This document shows, one piece after another, positions 8,373 through 17,610 of a stretch of 64,000 nucleotides of DNA (within the stretch, counting starts at the first letter, position 1; every line of letters begins with the position of its first letter). Below the pieces are notes generated by a model. That model saw only the letters and a list, made by a program, of their open reading frames with translations. It was not told the DNA's origin and did not search any database. The position numbers and the translations under genes are program-made. Source of the DNA: Bacteroidaceae bacterium HV4-6-C5C (lineage in GTDB: Bacteria; Bacteroidota; Bacteroidia; Bacteroidales; Bacteroidaceae); NCBI GenBank assembly GCA_007896885.1, contig VOIU01000005.1, positions 1 through 64,000 of the forward strand, in the 5' to 3' direction.

Positions 8373-8813
8373 ATGGTTATTACGAAAAAAAGTAGAAGCC
8401 GATTATTACAGCTCTGCAACTGCTTATTGTCAGGAGTTCTGGTGTTATTAGGATTTTCTTCTTGTACACGAGAAGGTTCTGAAGAATATGGGATGCCTTA
8501 TGCCAAATATGAAATTAAGGGTAAGGTCACAAACGAACAAAAAGAGACGATACCAAAGGCTCAGGTCATTGTGAAACAATTGGATTCGAGTGGGAAGTCT
8601 TTTTATCGGGCAGATACTTTGAATGTAAATGGTTCTGGTGAGTACCAATATCTTACTGAGGGTTTTACAGAAAGCTACCGTGTGATTGCCGAAGAGCCAT
8701 CGGGGGTGTATAAGGCAGATTCTACAGATGTAAAGATGGAGCCTAAAGGTGGTAGCGGATGGTATGTCGGGAGTGATAGTAAAGAAGTGGATTTTGAATT
8801 GAAGAAGAATTAG
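8373..8813 (+). CDS. Radical SAM-associated putative lipoprotein
   Basis: A 146-residue protein with a lipoprotein-type signal (hydrophobic 17-28, lipobox FSSC, Cys31). After a short EYGMPYAKYEIKGKV stretch (38-52) comes a small carboxypeptidase-regulatory-like beta-sandwich (about 45-145: GKVTNEQKETIPKAQVIV...). The C-terminus has a Gly/aromatic run (GGSGWYVG, 126-133). I recognise this as the lipoprotein half of the Bacteroidales rSAM/lipoprotein system. The gene for the radical SAM enzyme starts 102 bases downstream on the same strand. It is probably the substrate, or a partner, of that enzyme and would end up lipid-anchored in the envelope. The modification and role are not known to me. 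Confidence 0.75.
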   Translation: MVITKKSRSRLLQLCNCLLSGVLVLLGFSSCTREGSEEYGMPYAKYEIKGKVTNEQKETIPKAQVIVKQLDSSGKSFYRADTLNVNGSGEYQYLTEGFTESYRVIAEEPSGVYKADSTDVKMEPKGGSGWYVGSDSKEVDFELKKN

Positions 8814-8915
8814 TTTCTAATACTCTAGGTGTTTTGGTCTCGTGTTTATTCGAGTTGTTTGAAGCATATATATGGTGTTTGATGTATATATAATAATTTC
8901 GTTCAGTGTAGCAAC

Positions 8916-9989
8916 ATGAGTGAGCTCTCAATAAGAAAACGTCTCGCATTGGAAATAGCGAGAAAAATACGGAATAACCGTAAAGAGTTACACCCGATTA
9001 AACAATTGTTTTGGGAGTCTACCTTGCGGTGTAATCTCCACTGTAAGCATTGCGGTAGCGACTGTAGACAAACATCTGATGTGAAAGACATGTCGGTGCC
9101 GGATTTTTTACGAGTGATTGATACAATTACCCCTCATGTTAATCCGCATGAAGTTAATATTATTATTACAGGTGGAGAACCCTTAGTTCGGCAAGATCTT
9201 GAAGAAGTGGGTCTGGCTTTGTATCGACGTGGATATTCTTGGGGGATTGTGTCAAATGGATTGCTGCTGACTGAACAGCGTTTACAAAGTCTTATGGGAG
9301 CGGGGCTGCATGCTATAACCATTAGCCTTGATGGTTTTCAATATGAACATAACTGGCTGCGTGGAGATTCTCGAAGTTATGATTGTGCATTTGGAGCGAT
9401 AAAAATGCTTGTGAATGAACCGGAGTTGGTCTGGGATGTAGTTACCTGTGTTAATCAGCGTAACTATAGGCATTTACAAGAGTTTAAAGATAATCTCTAT
9501 AATAATGGCGTCAGAGATTGGCGCTTGTTTACTATCTTCCCGGTTGGTCGTGCAGCTCTACTTCTTGATTTACAATTAAAGGATGAAGAGTTTATCGGCC
9601 TTATGGAATTTATAAAGCATGTTCGTAAGGAAGGAAAAATACATGTAAATTATGGTTGTGAAGGATTTTTAGGAAAGTATGAAGGAGAGGTTCGTGACTA
9701 CTTTTTCGGTTGTAATGCCGGGATTAGTGTCGCTTCCATACTTGCTGACGGGTCTATTTCTGCTTGTCCTAGCATTCGGAGTCATTTTTATCAAGGTAAT
9801 ATTTATCAAGATGATTTTATGGAAGTGTGGAATAAAGGCTTCCAACTTTATAGAGATCGCAAATGGATGAAAAAGGGGCTTTGCAGTGAATGTGGTTTCT
9901 TTCGCTACTGTGAGGGGAATGGTATGCATTTACGTGACGACAATGGCGATTTGCTTTTCTGTCATTTACACAGATTGCACGAACAGTAA
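8916..9989 (+). CDS. Radical SAM/SPASM maturase of the rSAM/lipoprotein system
   Basis: A 357-residue enzyme. The radical SAM cluster motif is CNLHCKHC (Cys39, 43, 46) with an extra Cys50, and the SAM-binding GGEP is at 86-89. The C-terminal SPASM region carries Cys248, 266, 284, 323, 326, 332 and 349, enough for two auxiliary Fe-S clusters (the CSECGFFRYC run at 323-332 is typical). SPASM enzymes usually modify peptides by forming thioether or C-C cross-links or by epimerisation. Pairing with the lipoprotein at 8373-8813 points to a peptide modification of that protein before export. No protease, transporter or RiPP recognition domain gene is adjacent. It ends 88 bases from the convergent yifB-like gene. 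Confidence 0.82.
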   Translation: MSELSIRKRLALEIARKIRNNRKELHPIKQLFWESTLRCNLHCKHCGSDCRQTSDVKDMSVPDFLRVIDTITPHVNPHEVNIIITGGEPLVRQDLEEVGLALYRRGYSWGIVSNGLLLTEQRLQSLMGAGLHAITISLDGFQYEHNWLRGDSRSYDCAFGAIKMLVNEPELVWDVVTCVNQRNYRHLQEFKDNLYNNGVRDWRLFTIFPVGRAALLLDLQLKDEEFIGLMEFIKHVRKEGKIHVNYGCEGFLGKYEGEVRDYFFGCNAGISVASILADGSISACPSIRSHFYQGNIYQDDFMEVWNKGFQLYRDRKWMKKGLCSECGFFRYCEGNGMHLRDDNGDLLFCHLHRLHEQ

Positions 9990-10077
9990 TATTACTCGTA
10001 CAATTAGTTTTTGATTTAGGACTTCCTTTATGTCGGTAGGTATAGTGCATAGGCTTGTTGATGTCTATTTTGAGCCT

Positions 10078-11616
10078 TTATCCTGCCCAGTCCTCACGGT
10101 CTAAATTGCGATAACCTATTGCTTCGGCTAAATGAGCCGGTTGTATTTGTTCGGAGCCGTCAAGATCGGCTATTGTACGTGATACTTTCAGAATACGGTC
10201 ATAAGCGCGTGCAGAAAGGTTGAGGCGTTGCATTGCATTTTTTAGTAGCATTAACCCAGCTTCGTTTGGGTGCCCGTATAATCCCAATAGTTTACTGTTC
10301 ATTTGGGCGTTACAGTATATACCTGGATATTCAGAGTAACGCTTCTCTTGTATTTGACGTGCGAAAATGACCCGCTGCCGTATTTCTGAACTAGGTTCGC
10401 TTGCGTGGTTGTCCGACATCTTTTCAAAAGGAACCGGAATGACTTCTATTTGGAGGTCTATTCGATCAAGCAAAGGTCCCGAAATTCGGTTGAGATATTT
10501 CTGTACCTGTCCGGGGCTGCATACACATGCCTTTGTCGGGTGATTGTAATAGCCGCAAGGACAAGGATTCATAGAAGCTACAAGCATAAAGCTTGCAGGG
10601 TATTCCACATTTCCTTTAATACGGGAGATTGTAATTTTTCGATCCTCCAGAGGTTGGCGGAGCACTTCGAGGACGTTACGGTTGAATTCCGGCAGTTCAT
10701 CGAGAAAAAGAACTCCGTTATGCGCCAAACTGATTTCGCCGGGTTGTGGATAACTGCCACCTCCGGTCATTGCTACATTCGAAATGGTGTGGTGTGGGTC
10801 ACGGAAAGGTCGCTTATTTATCAACCCGCTCCCTTCTTGTAGCTTACCCGCTACGGAGTGTATTTTGGTGGTTTCAAGACTTTCACCCAGAGATAGAGGA
10901 GGAAGAATGGAAGGAAGTCGTTTTGCCAGCATCGATTTGCCACTGCCTGGTGCTCCGATAAGCAAAATATTATGTCCTCCGGCAGCAGCTACCTCCAATG
11001 CGCGTTTTACATTCTCCTGTCCTTTTACATCTGCAAAATCGAGATCAAAATGACTCTGCTCTGCATAGAATTCTTCACGGGTGTCAATGTGGGTGGGTTG
11101 AAGTTCTTTAGATTGATTGAAGAATTCCACGACTTCTTTAATGTTACTTACTCCATACACAGTGAGCTTATTGACTACAGCAGCTTCACGTGCATTTTGC
11201 TTCGGAACAATTAAACCTTTAAATCCAAGCTCGCGTGCCTTTATTGCAATGGGAAGAGCTCCTTTTATTGGTTGTAAACTACCATCCAAACCAAGTTCCC
11301 CCATCATTAGATAGTTTTGCAATTCTGTGGAATGGATAACCTCACCGGCGGCCAGCATACCGATTGCCAATGGTAGATCGTACGATGATCCTTCCTTGCG
11401 GATGTCTGCGGGAGCCATGTTTATGACTATGTTACTGGTAGGCATTCGGTAGCCATTTACTTGCAACGCGGATATAATTCGTTGATGACTCTCTTTAACA
11501 GCTGAGTCGGGTAGACCCACCATGTAGAACATGCAGCCTCTCGAGCTGTTTACTTCGATAGTGATTAGAGTAGCATCGATTCCTTGTACAGCCGCTCCGA
11601 AAACTTTTATCAACAC
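10078..11616 (-). CDS. YifB/ComM family Mg-chelatase-like AAA+ ATPase
   Basis: A 512-residue cytoplasmic protein. The N-terminal S5-like/ChlI domain (1-170) is followed by the AAA+ module with Walker A GAPGSGKSMLAK (about 217-228), Walker B VLFLDELPEF and a cysteine cluster NPCPCGYYNH...CVCSPGQ. The C-terminal Mg_chelatase_C part ends with RAYDRILKVSRTIADL. Start is GTG at 11616 because an in-frame TAA lies just upstream. In naturally competent bacteria the homologue ComM is a hexameric helicase that helps branch migration during integration of taken-up DNA; in Bacteroides its role is not established. It is followed at a short distance on the other strand by the rSAM gene. Confidence 0.88.
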   Translation of the reverse strand: MLIKVFGAAVQGIDATLITIEVNSSRGCMFYMVGLPDSAVKESHQRIISALQVNGYRMPTSNIVINMAPADIRKEGSSYDLPLAIGMLAAGEVIHSTELQNYLMMGELGLDGSLQPIKGALPIAIKARELGFKGLIVPKQNAREAAVVNKLTVYGVSNIKEVVEFFNQSKELQPTHIDTREEFYAEQSHFDLDFADVKGQENVKRALEVAAAGGHNILLIGAPGSGKSMLAKRLPSILPPLSLGESLETTKIHSVAGKLQEGSGLINKRPFRDPHHTISNVAMTGGGSYPQPGEISLAHNGVLFLDELPEFNRNVLEVLRQPLEDRKITISRIKGNVEYPASFMLVASMNPCPCGYYNHPTKACVCSPGQVQKYLNRISGPLLDRIDLQIEVIPVPFEKMSDNHASEPSSEIRQRVIFARQIQEKRYSEYPGIYCNAQMNSKLLGLYGHPNEAGLMLLKNAMQRLNLSARAYDRILKVSRTIADLDGSEQIQPAHLAEAIGYRNLDREDWAG

Positions 11617-11680
11617 TGCTATTTAGTTTGAAGTTTGAAAAATGCAGCAGCTTGTGTTTGCGCAAGGGGCTGTTTGGATT

Positions 11681-12742
11681 TTAATGTTTGATATTCGCGG
11701 ATGATTTGTCCGTTGCTTGGCTTAGACCTTTTATTTGTCCTACTATTTTGCGTTGGATCGTATTTATATCTAAGTTCCGACCTTCAATTCTCCCGGATGG
11801 TCCGATAAGAATATTATATGGTATGTTTCCGATATTCAGTTGCTTTACAATTTCACTATTCCAACCTGCTAAATCACATACTTGTTCCCATTTCAGAGTA
11901 TCAGCTTTTGCGGCATCTTTCCATTCTTTTTTATCAGCATCAAGAGAAATACCCAATAAAGCAAAGCTTTTATTATTCTGTTCTTTCTTGTAGATATTTC
12001 GATAGATGCTGTTTGCCTTTCTGCTATTGGGGTCCCATGAAGCCCAGAAGTGGATGAGGACATATTGATGATTGAATTTGGATATGCTGATTTCCTTTCC
12101 TTCAAGATTACGAAGGTGGAAGTAAGGTATATTGCTTCTTGTTGGACTTGTCTCAAGACTTTGTATCTCATTCAAGAGGTTTTCCATATAGGGACGATCT
12201 TTTAGATCTCCAGTCATCTCTGCTGTTAAACTCTTTATTCTTCCAAGATCAGGTTGAGCGACCTGTATAAAATAGTGGTTGAGTAAATATGCGCTAACCA
12301 GGGAGTTTGAATGGTCTTTTATGAATGACGCAGCTTTTTCTTGAAGAACTTTCAAAGAAGGCTTCTTGTCTTTTATATCTTCATAAAATTCGGTCAAATC
12401 TTCGTTAGAGTTGTTCCCGGTGATATTTAAGGAGGAAAGCGCATCACTCGAACCTTTAATCTTAATTTTATCTCCTTTGTTGAGATAGACCGGATACTCA
12501 GTGCCATCTCTGAAGAGAAGTAATGTTTCGACTAACGTATCAACAGATAACTTTGCTGAAAACTTCCCTTTTTTGACAATGATGGTATCCGTGTGATTAT
12601 AAAGTCTATCTGCTCCATACAAATAGAGCGTGTCATTGCCCAATCCTTTGATTTCACCTTCTAAAATCGTGCTTCCTGAATTTTGGTTTCCACAAGCAGC
12701 AAGGATAAGTAACAAAAAATATAATGGAAAACAATTTTTCAT
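11681..12742 (-). CDS. DUF4369/thioredoxin-fold lipoprotein lacking CxxC
   Basis: 353 residues. A lipoprotein signal (Cys17 in LAACGN) is followed by an N-terminal DUF4369-like beta domain (about 25-110), a helical linker, and a C-terminal AhcC/TlpA-like thioredoxin fold (about 205-340). The place where family members have WCxxC reads WASWDPNSR (233-241): both cysteines are replaced (Asp237, Ser240), so it should not act as a disulfide oxidoreductase. The cis-proline loop region (NIPYNILIGPSGRI) is kept, so the fold looks intact. It may be a binding or scaffolding protein in the periplasm. No frameshift is seen. It has its own gene spacing of 64 bases from the yifB-like gene downstream. Confidence 0.78.
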   Translation of the reverse strand: MKNCFPLYFLLLILAACGNQNSGSTILEGEIKGLGNDTLYLYGADRLYNHTDTIIVKKGKFSAKLSVDTLVETLLLFRDGTEYPVYLNKGDKIKIKGSSDALSSLNITGNNSNEDLTEFYEDIKDKKPSLKVLQEKAASFIKDHSNSLVSAYLLNHYFIQVAQPDLGRIKSLTAEMTGDLKDRPYMENLLNEIQSLETSPTRSNIPYFHLRNLEGKEISISKFNHQYVLIHFWASWDPNSRKANSIYRNIYKKEQNNKSFALLGISLDADKKEWKDAAKADTLKWEQVCDLAGWNSEIVKQLNIGNIPYNILIGPSGRIEGRNLDINTIQRKIVGQIKGLSQATDKSSANIKH

Positions 12743-12789
12743 TTTTCAATACTTTGTGCGAAAGTACTTCTTTTGTTGGGAATATAAAA

Positions 12790-12823
12790 AGAAATGCCTG
12801 ACATTTTAGTGTCAGGCATTTCT
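12790..12823 (-). terminator. Rho-independent terminator of the TPR/OmpA-like gene
   Basis: A perfect 14-bp stem (AGAAATGCCTGACA at 12790-12803, complement at 12810-12823) with a 6-base loop; on the minus strand it runs into TTTTTATATT. It lies 28 bases after the stop codon of the gene at 12851-14542. Confidence 0.85.
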
Positions 12824-12850
12824 CTATAAGATTTATATAATATCACCTTC

Positions 12851-14542
12851 TTAGTGAAGGATACCCATAAAATCAGCATTAGTGAAATATTTAGCAAATT
12901 CCAAATCGGAAGCTGCTTTCTTTGCTAATGAAGAATCTTTGGCAATTGCATTTTTCAAGCTGCTTACAACCATTGAAGAGTTGTTTGTTCTAGCGCCTAA
13001 TACTGCCATCAAATAATCTGTATATGCATCAGGTTTCTGTACATTAGCCAATGTGCTTTTTGCTTTATTATAATCTTTAGCTAAGATTTGAGCTAATGCA
13101 GCACTGTTTGTTTTTGTATCACCAAAAGCGTTTACAGCTTTTTCATATTGACCCTGGGCTACATAGAGGTTACCAAGAGCTTCATTCAGTTCTTTTGTGC
13201 CAGATGCTTTGCTCAAATAAGATTCAGCAGCAGCTTTGTTGCCTTTAGCCAAAGAAACTAAACCTAAGTTCATGTTTGCTTCAGGGGCATCTTTTACAGA
13301 AAGAGATTTTTTCAAATAGCTTTCAGCTTTATCCAAATTACCAGCTTGGAAAGCAAGTTTGCCTAAGTTGTTGTATGCACGGTAATCGTTAGGATAGTTT
13401 TGAGTCGCTTTAGTGTATATATCCGCTTTTTTAGCTGGATCATTTGTTAACGTAGCTGCATAAAGCAGTTCTTCGATGTTCAATTGTTGAGCATCAGAAG
13501 CAGCTAATTTAGAAATTTCTTCATCTGATTTGCCAATAACGTCATAGTTCAAGGTCAAACGAGAACGACGCAATTGAGGCAAGATGTCTTCTGCAAGATT
13601 CTTGTATACAGAAGAGATGTTTTTGATTTCAGTTTCTCTTCTTTCAGGATCAGCATACATAGACAATACACGGAGGATTAACTCTTTGTCTTGGATATTT
13701 GATTTTGAAACCAATTCTTGGAATCCATCCCAATCTTGAGCTGTGTATTTCGTGTCAACAGCAGCATCAACTTTGGATTTTTTCAAGTTTTTACCAATAA
13801 GCTTAGCTGTATTGTTTTCACGATTTTCAGCTAATTTAGTGTTCAATTTAACACCACCGTCTGGAGAAGCATATGCAGAAATTTCTACGTTGCTGATCTT
13901 TTTGTTGGCAGCATCACTGACAGCTTTTGCTTCTTGGTTGAAAGCAGTTGCCTTTTTTAATTCAGTTGCGCGGATATTTGCTTGTTGGATTAAGAACATG
14001 ATGTCAGAATCATGTTTTTCTTTGATAATGCGTTGGAAAGCATCATCTCCATTAGCCGTATTTGCGCTTCCTAATGTCTGTCCAATAAGTTCAGATGTAG
14101 AAATTACACCATCTGCAACTTTAACAGAAGGAATTGTGATTGTCTTGTTTCCGATAGTTGCCTTGAACTCCAAATATAATTCGGATTTAGCCATTTCAGG
14201 AACATAATCAAAAGAAGTTCTTAAAGTGTAGTTACCACCCATCTTATAAGAGATGGCCTGATTGTTTCCTTCAACTTTCTCGCCTTGGAATACAGCGGGC
14301 TGTCCTTTAGCTTCACCACCATTCCATTTAAGAACCGGAGTAACTTCTACTACTGCCTTCTTGTTGAAATACTTTTCAGGGAATTTCCCGTTGATTGTAG
14401 CAGGTACTTTACCACCTACAGCTTCTAATACTTGGGGGGTCACCGTAAAATAGTCCGATGACAACTGCCCCATTTTGCTGCTACAAGATGAAAGAGCAAC
14501 AATTAATGCCATTAATAGAGGCAAATACAGTTTCTTAGTCAT
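12851..14542 (-). CDS. TPR lipoprotein with OmpA-like segment
   Basis: 563 residues with a lipoprotein signal (Cys20 in LSSCSS). Residues about 30-170 form a beta-rich domain; about 185-320 hold an OmpA-like stretch (VEISAYASPDGGVKLNTKLAENR...) resembling the peptidoglycan-binding OmpA fold, where ASPDGG replaces the usual GHTD-type loop; about 365-520 are TPR units (YRAYNNLGKLAFQAGNLDKAESYLKKSL and following). Likely an abundant envelope protein bridging outer membrane and periplasmic partners. A strong terminator follows it and its 5' gap of about 137 bases to xerD's stop side separates the transcripts. A specific function is not recognised. Confidence 0.7.
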   Translation of the reverse strand: MTKKLYLPLLMALIVALSSCSSKMGQLSSDYFTVTPQVLEAVGGKVPATINGKFPEKYFNKKAVVEVTPVLKWNGGEAKGQPAVFQGEKVEGNNQAISYKMGGNYTLRTSFDYVPEMAKSELYLEFKATIGNKTITIPSVKVADGVISTSELIGQTLGSANTANGDDAFQRIIKEKHDSDIMFLIQQANIRATELKKATAFNQEAKAVSDAANKKISNVEISAYASPDGGVKLNTKLAENRENNTAKLIGKNLKKSKVDAAVDTKYTAQDWDGFQELVSKSNIQDKELILRVLSMYADPERRETEIKNISSVYKNLAEDILPQLRRSRLTLNYDVIGKSDEEISKLAASDAQQLNIEELLYAATLTNDPAKKADIYTKATQNYPNDYRAYNNLGKLAFQAGNLDKAESYLKKSLSVKDAPEANMNLGLVSLAKGNKAAAESYLSKASGTKELNEALGNLYVAQGQYEKAVNAFGDTKTNSAALAQILAKDYNKAKSTLANVQKPDAYTDYLMAVLGARTNNSSMVVSSLKNAIAKDSSLAKKAASDLEFAKYFTNADFMGILH

Positions 14543-14679
14543 TTTAGGTATAAATTAGATGTTTGTAATATAAAATTGTCTATTCTTTTTCTTCTTTCTT
14601 CTTTAAAACAAACGAAAACATCACAAAGTTATCAAAACTACTCTCAAAACCGTGGCCTTAATGCTAATTTTATCATAAT

Positions 14680-15630
14680 TTAATGAAATGCTTTGTTTTC
14701 TCTATATTTGATATTTCGTGGATGATGTTCTATGATTTCACTTCGTAATAAATTACGATCAATATGTGTATATATCTCTGTGGTTGCAATTGACTCATGC
14801 CCAAGCATACATTGAATAGCTCTTAAATTAGCTCCTCCTTCCAAGAGATGTGTGGCAAAGGAATGGCGAAAAGTGTGTGGGCTTATACTTTTCATAATTC
14901 CGGCCTTTTGGGCGAGTTCTTTGATAAGGTGAAATACCATTATTCTTGAAATATTATTTCCCCACCGTGCTAAAAATACATAATCTTCAAAGCCCTTTTT
15001 AATTTTACCTAAGTTTCGGTCCGGCATCCAATTTTTAATCTCTTTAATAGCACGAGGAGATATGGGAACCAAGCGTTGCTTGCTACCTTTTCCCTCTACC
15101 TTTATAAAGCCTTCATCAAAATAAAGATCGGATATCTTTAGATTGCAGAGTTCTGAAACGCGTAATCCGCAACTATATAGCGTTTCCAATATGGCACGGT
15201 TTCTTTGCCCTTCTTTCTTACTCATATCTACGGATGCAATAATGGAATCAATTTCATTAATAGTAAGGACTTCCGGTATTTTGAATCCGATCTTTGGTGC
15301 ATCAAGGAGTTCACTGGGATCGTCTTCTCTGTAATCTGCAAGTGCCATAAAATGAAAAAAAGACTTTATGCCTGAAATAATTCGAGCTTGCGAACGAGGG
15401 TGGATGCCTATGTCATGTAGTCCTGCTGCAAACTGTTGCAAGTGGTCTAGTTGTGCTTCGAATGAATTTATGTTTTCTGATTTGAGAAAGTGCATAAGTT
15501 TGCTTAGGTCAGTGAGATATGCATCTAGCGTATTAATTGAAAATCCTTTTTCGAGCTTGAGATACTGCTGATATTTTCGGATAATCAACGCTTCTTTCTC
15601 CTTATTTCTGGTTTCTTCGTTTAAATTCAT
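14680..15630 (-). CDS. xerD: Site-specific tyrosine recombinase XerD
   Basis: A 316-residue recombinase. The N-terminal SAM-like core-binding domain (about 14-105, YQQYLKLEKGFSINTLDAYLTDL) is followed by the catalytic domain with all six active residues: Arg157 (SCGLRVSELC), Lys181, His252, Arg255 (HTFRHSFATHLLEGGA), His278 (LGHESIATTEIYTHID) and the nucleophile Tyr287. With a second Xer protein it resolves chromosome dimers at dif during division; the sequence fits XerD better than a mobile-element integrase, and no att repeats or phage genes are near. It is divergent from aroQ, with 65 bases between the two start codons. Confidence 0.88.
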   Translation of the reverse strand: MNLNEETRNKEKEALIIRKYQQYLKLEKGFSINTLDAYLTDLSKLMHFLKSENINSFEAQLDHLQQFAAGLHDIGIHPRSQARIISGIKSFFHFMALADYREDDPSELLDAPKIGFKIPEVLTINEIDSIIASVDMSKKEGQRNRAILETLYSCGLRVSELCNLKISDLYFDEGFIKVEGKGSKQRLVPISPRAIKEIKNWMPDRNLGKIKKGFEDYVFLARWGNNISRIMVFHLIKELAQKAGIMKSISPHTFRHSFATHLLEGGANLRAIQCMLGHESIATTEIYTHIDRNLLRSEIIEHHPRNIKYRENKAFH

Positions 15631-15640
15631 TTCTTTTTCC

Positions 15641-15648
15641 TACCTTTG
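15641..15648 (+). promoter_or_regulatory. Bacteroides -7 box for the aroQ-pyk operon
   Basis: TACCTTTG matches TAnnTTTG and lies 47 bases before the aroQ ATG at 15696, inside the xerD/aroQ divergent gap. No clear -33 TTTG. Confidence 0.5.
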
Positions 15649-15695
15649 CTCCTTGAAAATGATCATTGGGAGGCAAAGGTATAATTTTTTATGTT

Positions 15696-16124
15696 ATGAG
15701 GATACAAATTATTAATGGGCCGAATATAAATCTGTTGGGTAAGCGCGAACCTTCTATTTACGGGAGTGTTATTTTTGAAGAGTTTCTCTCTGATTTACGA
15801 AATGAATACGCTGATTTGCAGATAGATTACTTTCAATCCAATGTAGAGGGCGAGTTGATAAATGTAATCCAGAACACAGGTTTTGATGTTGATGGAATTA
15901 TCTTAAATGCTGCCGCCTACACTCATACATCTATTGCAATACTAGACGCAATTCGATCTGTGGCAGCTCCGGTGATAGAAGTGCATATATCAAATGTACA
16001 TGCGCGAGAATCTTTCCGACATGTTTCTATGATAGCTGCCGCTTGTAAAGGGGTGATTTGTGGCTTTGGATTGGACTCTTATAGATTGGCTTTGGAGGCT
16101 TTGTTGAAAATTAAATCTGTTTAA
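15696..16124 (+). CDS. aroQ: Type II 3-dehydroquinate dehydratase
   Basis: About 142 residues from the ATG at 15696; a longer frame from a TTG at 15666 adds residues with no family match. The protein opens with the type II signature RIQIINGPNINLLGKREPSIYG, which includes the catalytic Tyr, and has NAAAYTHTSIAILDAI and VIEVHISNVHARESFR with the catalytic His and Arg. It forms dodecamers and dehydrates 3-dehydroquinate to 3-dehydroshikimate in the shikimate route. First gene of a tight plus-strand run with pyk (22-base gap). Confidence 0.93.
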   Translation: MRIQIINGPNINLLGKREPSIYGSVIFEEFLSDLRNEYADLQIDYFQSNVEGELINVIQNTGFDVDGIILNAAAYTHTSIAILDAIRSVAAPVIEVHISNVHARESFRHVSMIAAACKGVICGFGLDSYRLALEALLKIKSV

Positions 16125-16146
16125 AATATAATCAAGACTGAAAATT

Positions 16147-17604
16147 ATGTTGTTGAAACAAACAAAAATAGTTGCAACGATTTCTGATAGACGTTGTGAT
16201 GTTGATTTCATTAAACAATTGTTTGAGAATGGAATGAATGTTGTTCGAATGAACACAGCCCATGCTACTCAAGAAGGGTTCGAAATTCTTATAGGAAACG
16301 TTCGTACAGTATCTAATCAGATCGGTATCTTAATGGATACTAAAGGTCCCGAAGTGAGAACAACGATTTGTAAAGAACCCATTTCCTTTAAGATGGGAGA
16401 CCGTGTAAAACTTGTTGGAAATCCTGAGCAGGAAACGACTCGTGAATGCATTTGTGTGTCGTATTCTCATTTTGTAGCTGATGTAAGCCTTGGCGTTCAC
16501 ATTCTTTTTGATGATGGTGATTTGGAAATGATTGTTGCAGAGAAGACAGATGAGTCATTGGTTTGTATTATCCAGAATGATGCTACTTTAGGAAGCCGTA
16601 AGAGTGTAAATGTGCCTGGAGTCCGTATAAATTTACCGTCGTTAACAGAAAAAGACCGTAACAATATTCTCTATGCAATAAAAAAAGATATTGATTTTAT
16701 AGCTCACTCTTTCGTTCGCAATAAACAAGATATCTTGGACATTAAGGAGATATTGGATGCCCATAACAGCGATATTCAGATTATAGCAAAAATTGAAAAT
16801 CAAGAGGGCGTTGATAATATTGATGAGATTCTTGAAGTAGCCGATGGTATTATGGTGGCTAGAGGTGATTTGGGTATAGAAGTTCCTCAAGAACGTATTC
16901 CTGGTATTCAACGTTTATTGATCCGTAAATCTATCCTTGCTAAAAAACCTGTAATTGTAGCAACTCAAATGCTTCACACAATGATTACTAATCCACGTCC
17001 GACTAGAGCCGAGGTTACTGATATTGCGAATGCTATTTATTACAGAACCGATGCTTTGATGCTTAGTGGTGAAACAGCTTACGGAAAGTATCCGGTAGAA
17101 GCGGTGAAGACAATGACGAAGATTGCATCTCAGGCTGAAAAAGATAAGATGGGTGAAGAAGATATCAGAATCCCATTGGATGAAAACAGTAATGATGTTA
17201 CCGCTTTCTTAGCAAAGCAAGCTGTTAAAGCAACTTCTAAACTTAAAATCAGGGCAATTATTACAGATAGCTTTAGTGGTCGTACTGCACGTAATCTGGC
17301 TGCATTCCGTGGTAAATATCCTGTTTTGGCTATTTGCTATAAGGAAAAGACAATGCGACATTTAGCCCTTTCATATGGAGTAGAGTCTATTTATATGCCT
17401 GAACTGGCCAATGGACAAGAGTATTACTTCGCAGCTCTTCGTCGTCTTCTTAAAGAAGGTCGTTTGAGCCCTACCGATATGGTTGGCTATTTAAGTAGTG
17501 GTAAGGCTGGGACTCAGACATCATTCCTTGAAATCAATGTTGTAGAAGATGCACTTAAGTATTCTGAAGATAGTGTACTTCCCAATAAGAATCGTTATCT
17601 CTAA
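16147..17604 (+). CDS. pyk: Pyruvate kinase
   Basis: 485 residues, usual length. It starts with the substrate-binding strand KQTKIVATISDRR and has MDTKGPEVRTT, the catalytic-lysine/metal region (IIAKIENQEGVDNIDEIL and IMVARGDLGIEVP) and PVIVATQMLHTMI, followed by the B domain (about 70-165) and the C-terminal regulatory domain. It converts PEP and ADP to pyruvate and ATP in glycolysis. The next gene begins right after its stop codon, so the two are cotranscribed. Confidence 0.95.
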   Translation: MLLKQTKIVATISDRRCDVDFIKQLFENGMNVVRMNTAHATQEGFEILIGNVRTVSNQIGILMDTKGPEVRTTICKEPISFKMGDRVKLVGNPEQETTRECICVSYSHFVADVSLGVHILFDDGDLEMIVAEKTDESLVCIIQNDATLGSRKSVNVPGVRINLPSLTEKDRNNILYAIKKDIDFIAHSFVRNKQDILDIKEILDAHNSDIQIIAKIENQEGVDNIDEILEVADGIMVARGDLGIEVPQERIPGIQRLLIRKSILAKKPVIVATQMLHTMITNPRPTRAEVTDIANAIYYRTDALMLSGETAYGKYPVEAVKTMTKIASQAEKDKMGEEDIRIPLDENSNDVTAFLAKQAVKATSKLKIRAIITDSFSGRTARNLAAFRGKYPVLAICYKEKTMRHLALSYGVESIYMPELANGQEYYFAALRRLLKEGRLSPTDMVGYLSSGKAGTQTSFLEINVVEDALKYSEDSVLPNKNRYL

Positions 17605-17610
17605 TTGAAG

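Noticed and set aside
14680-15630. Tyrosine recombinase as a mobile-element integrase
   Set aside because: Length, motifs and the chromosomal housekeeping context fit XerD; there are no flanking att repeats, excisionase or mobilisation genes.
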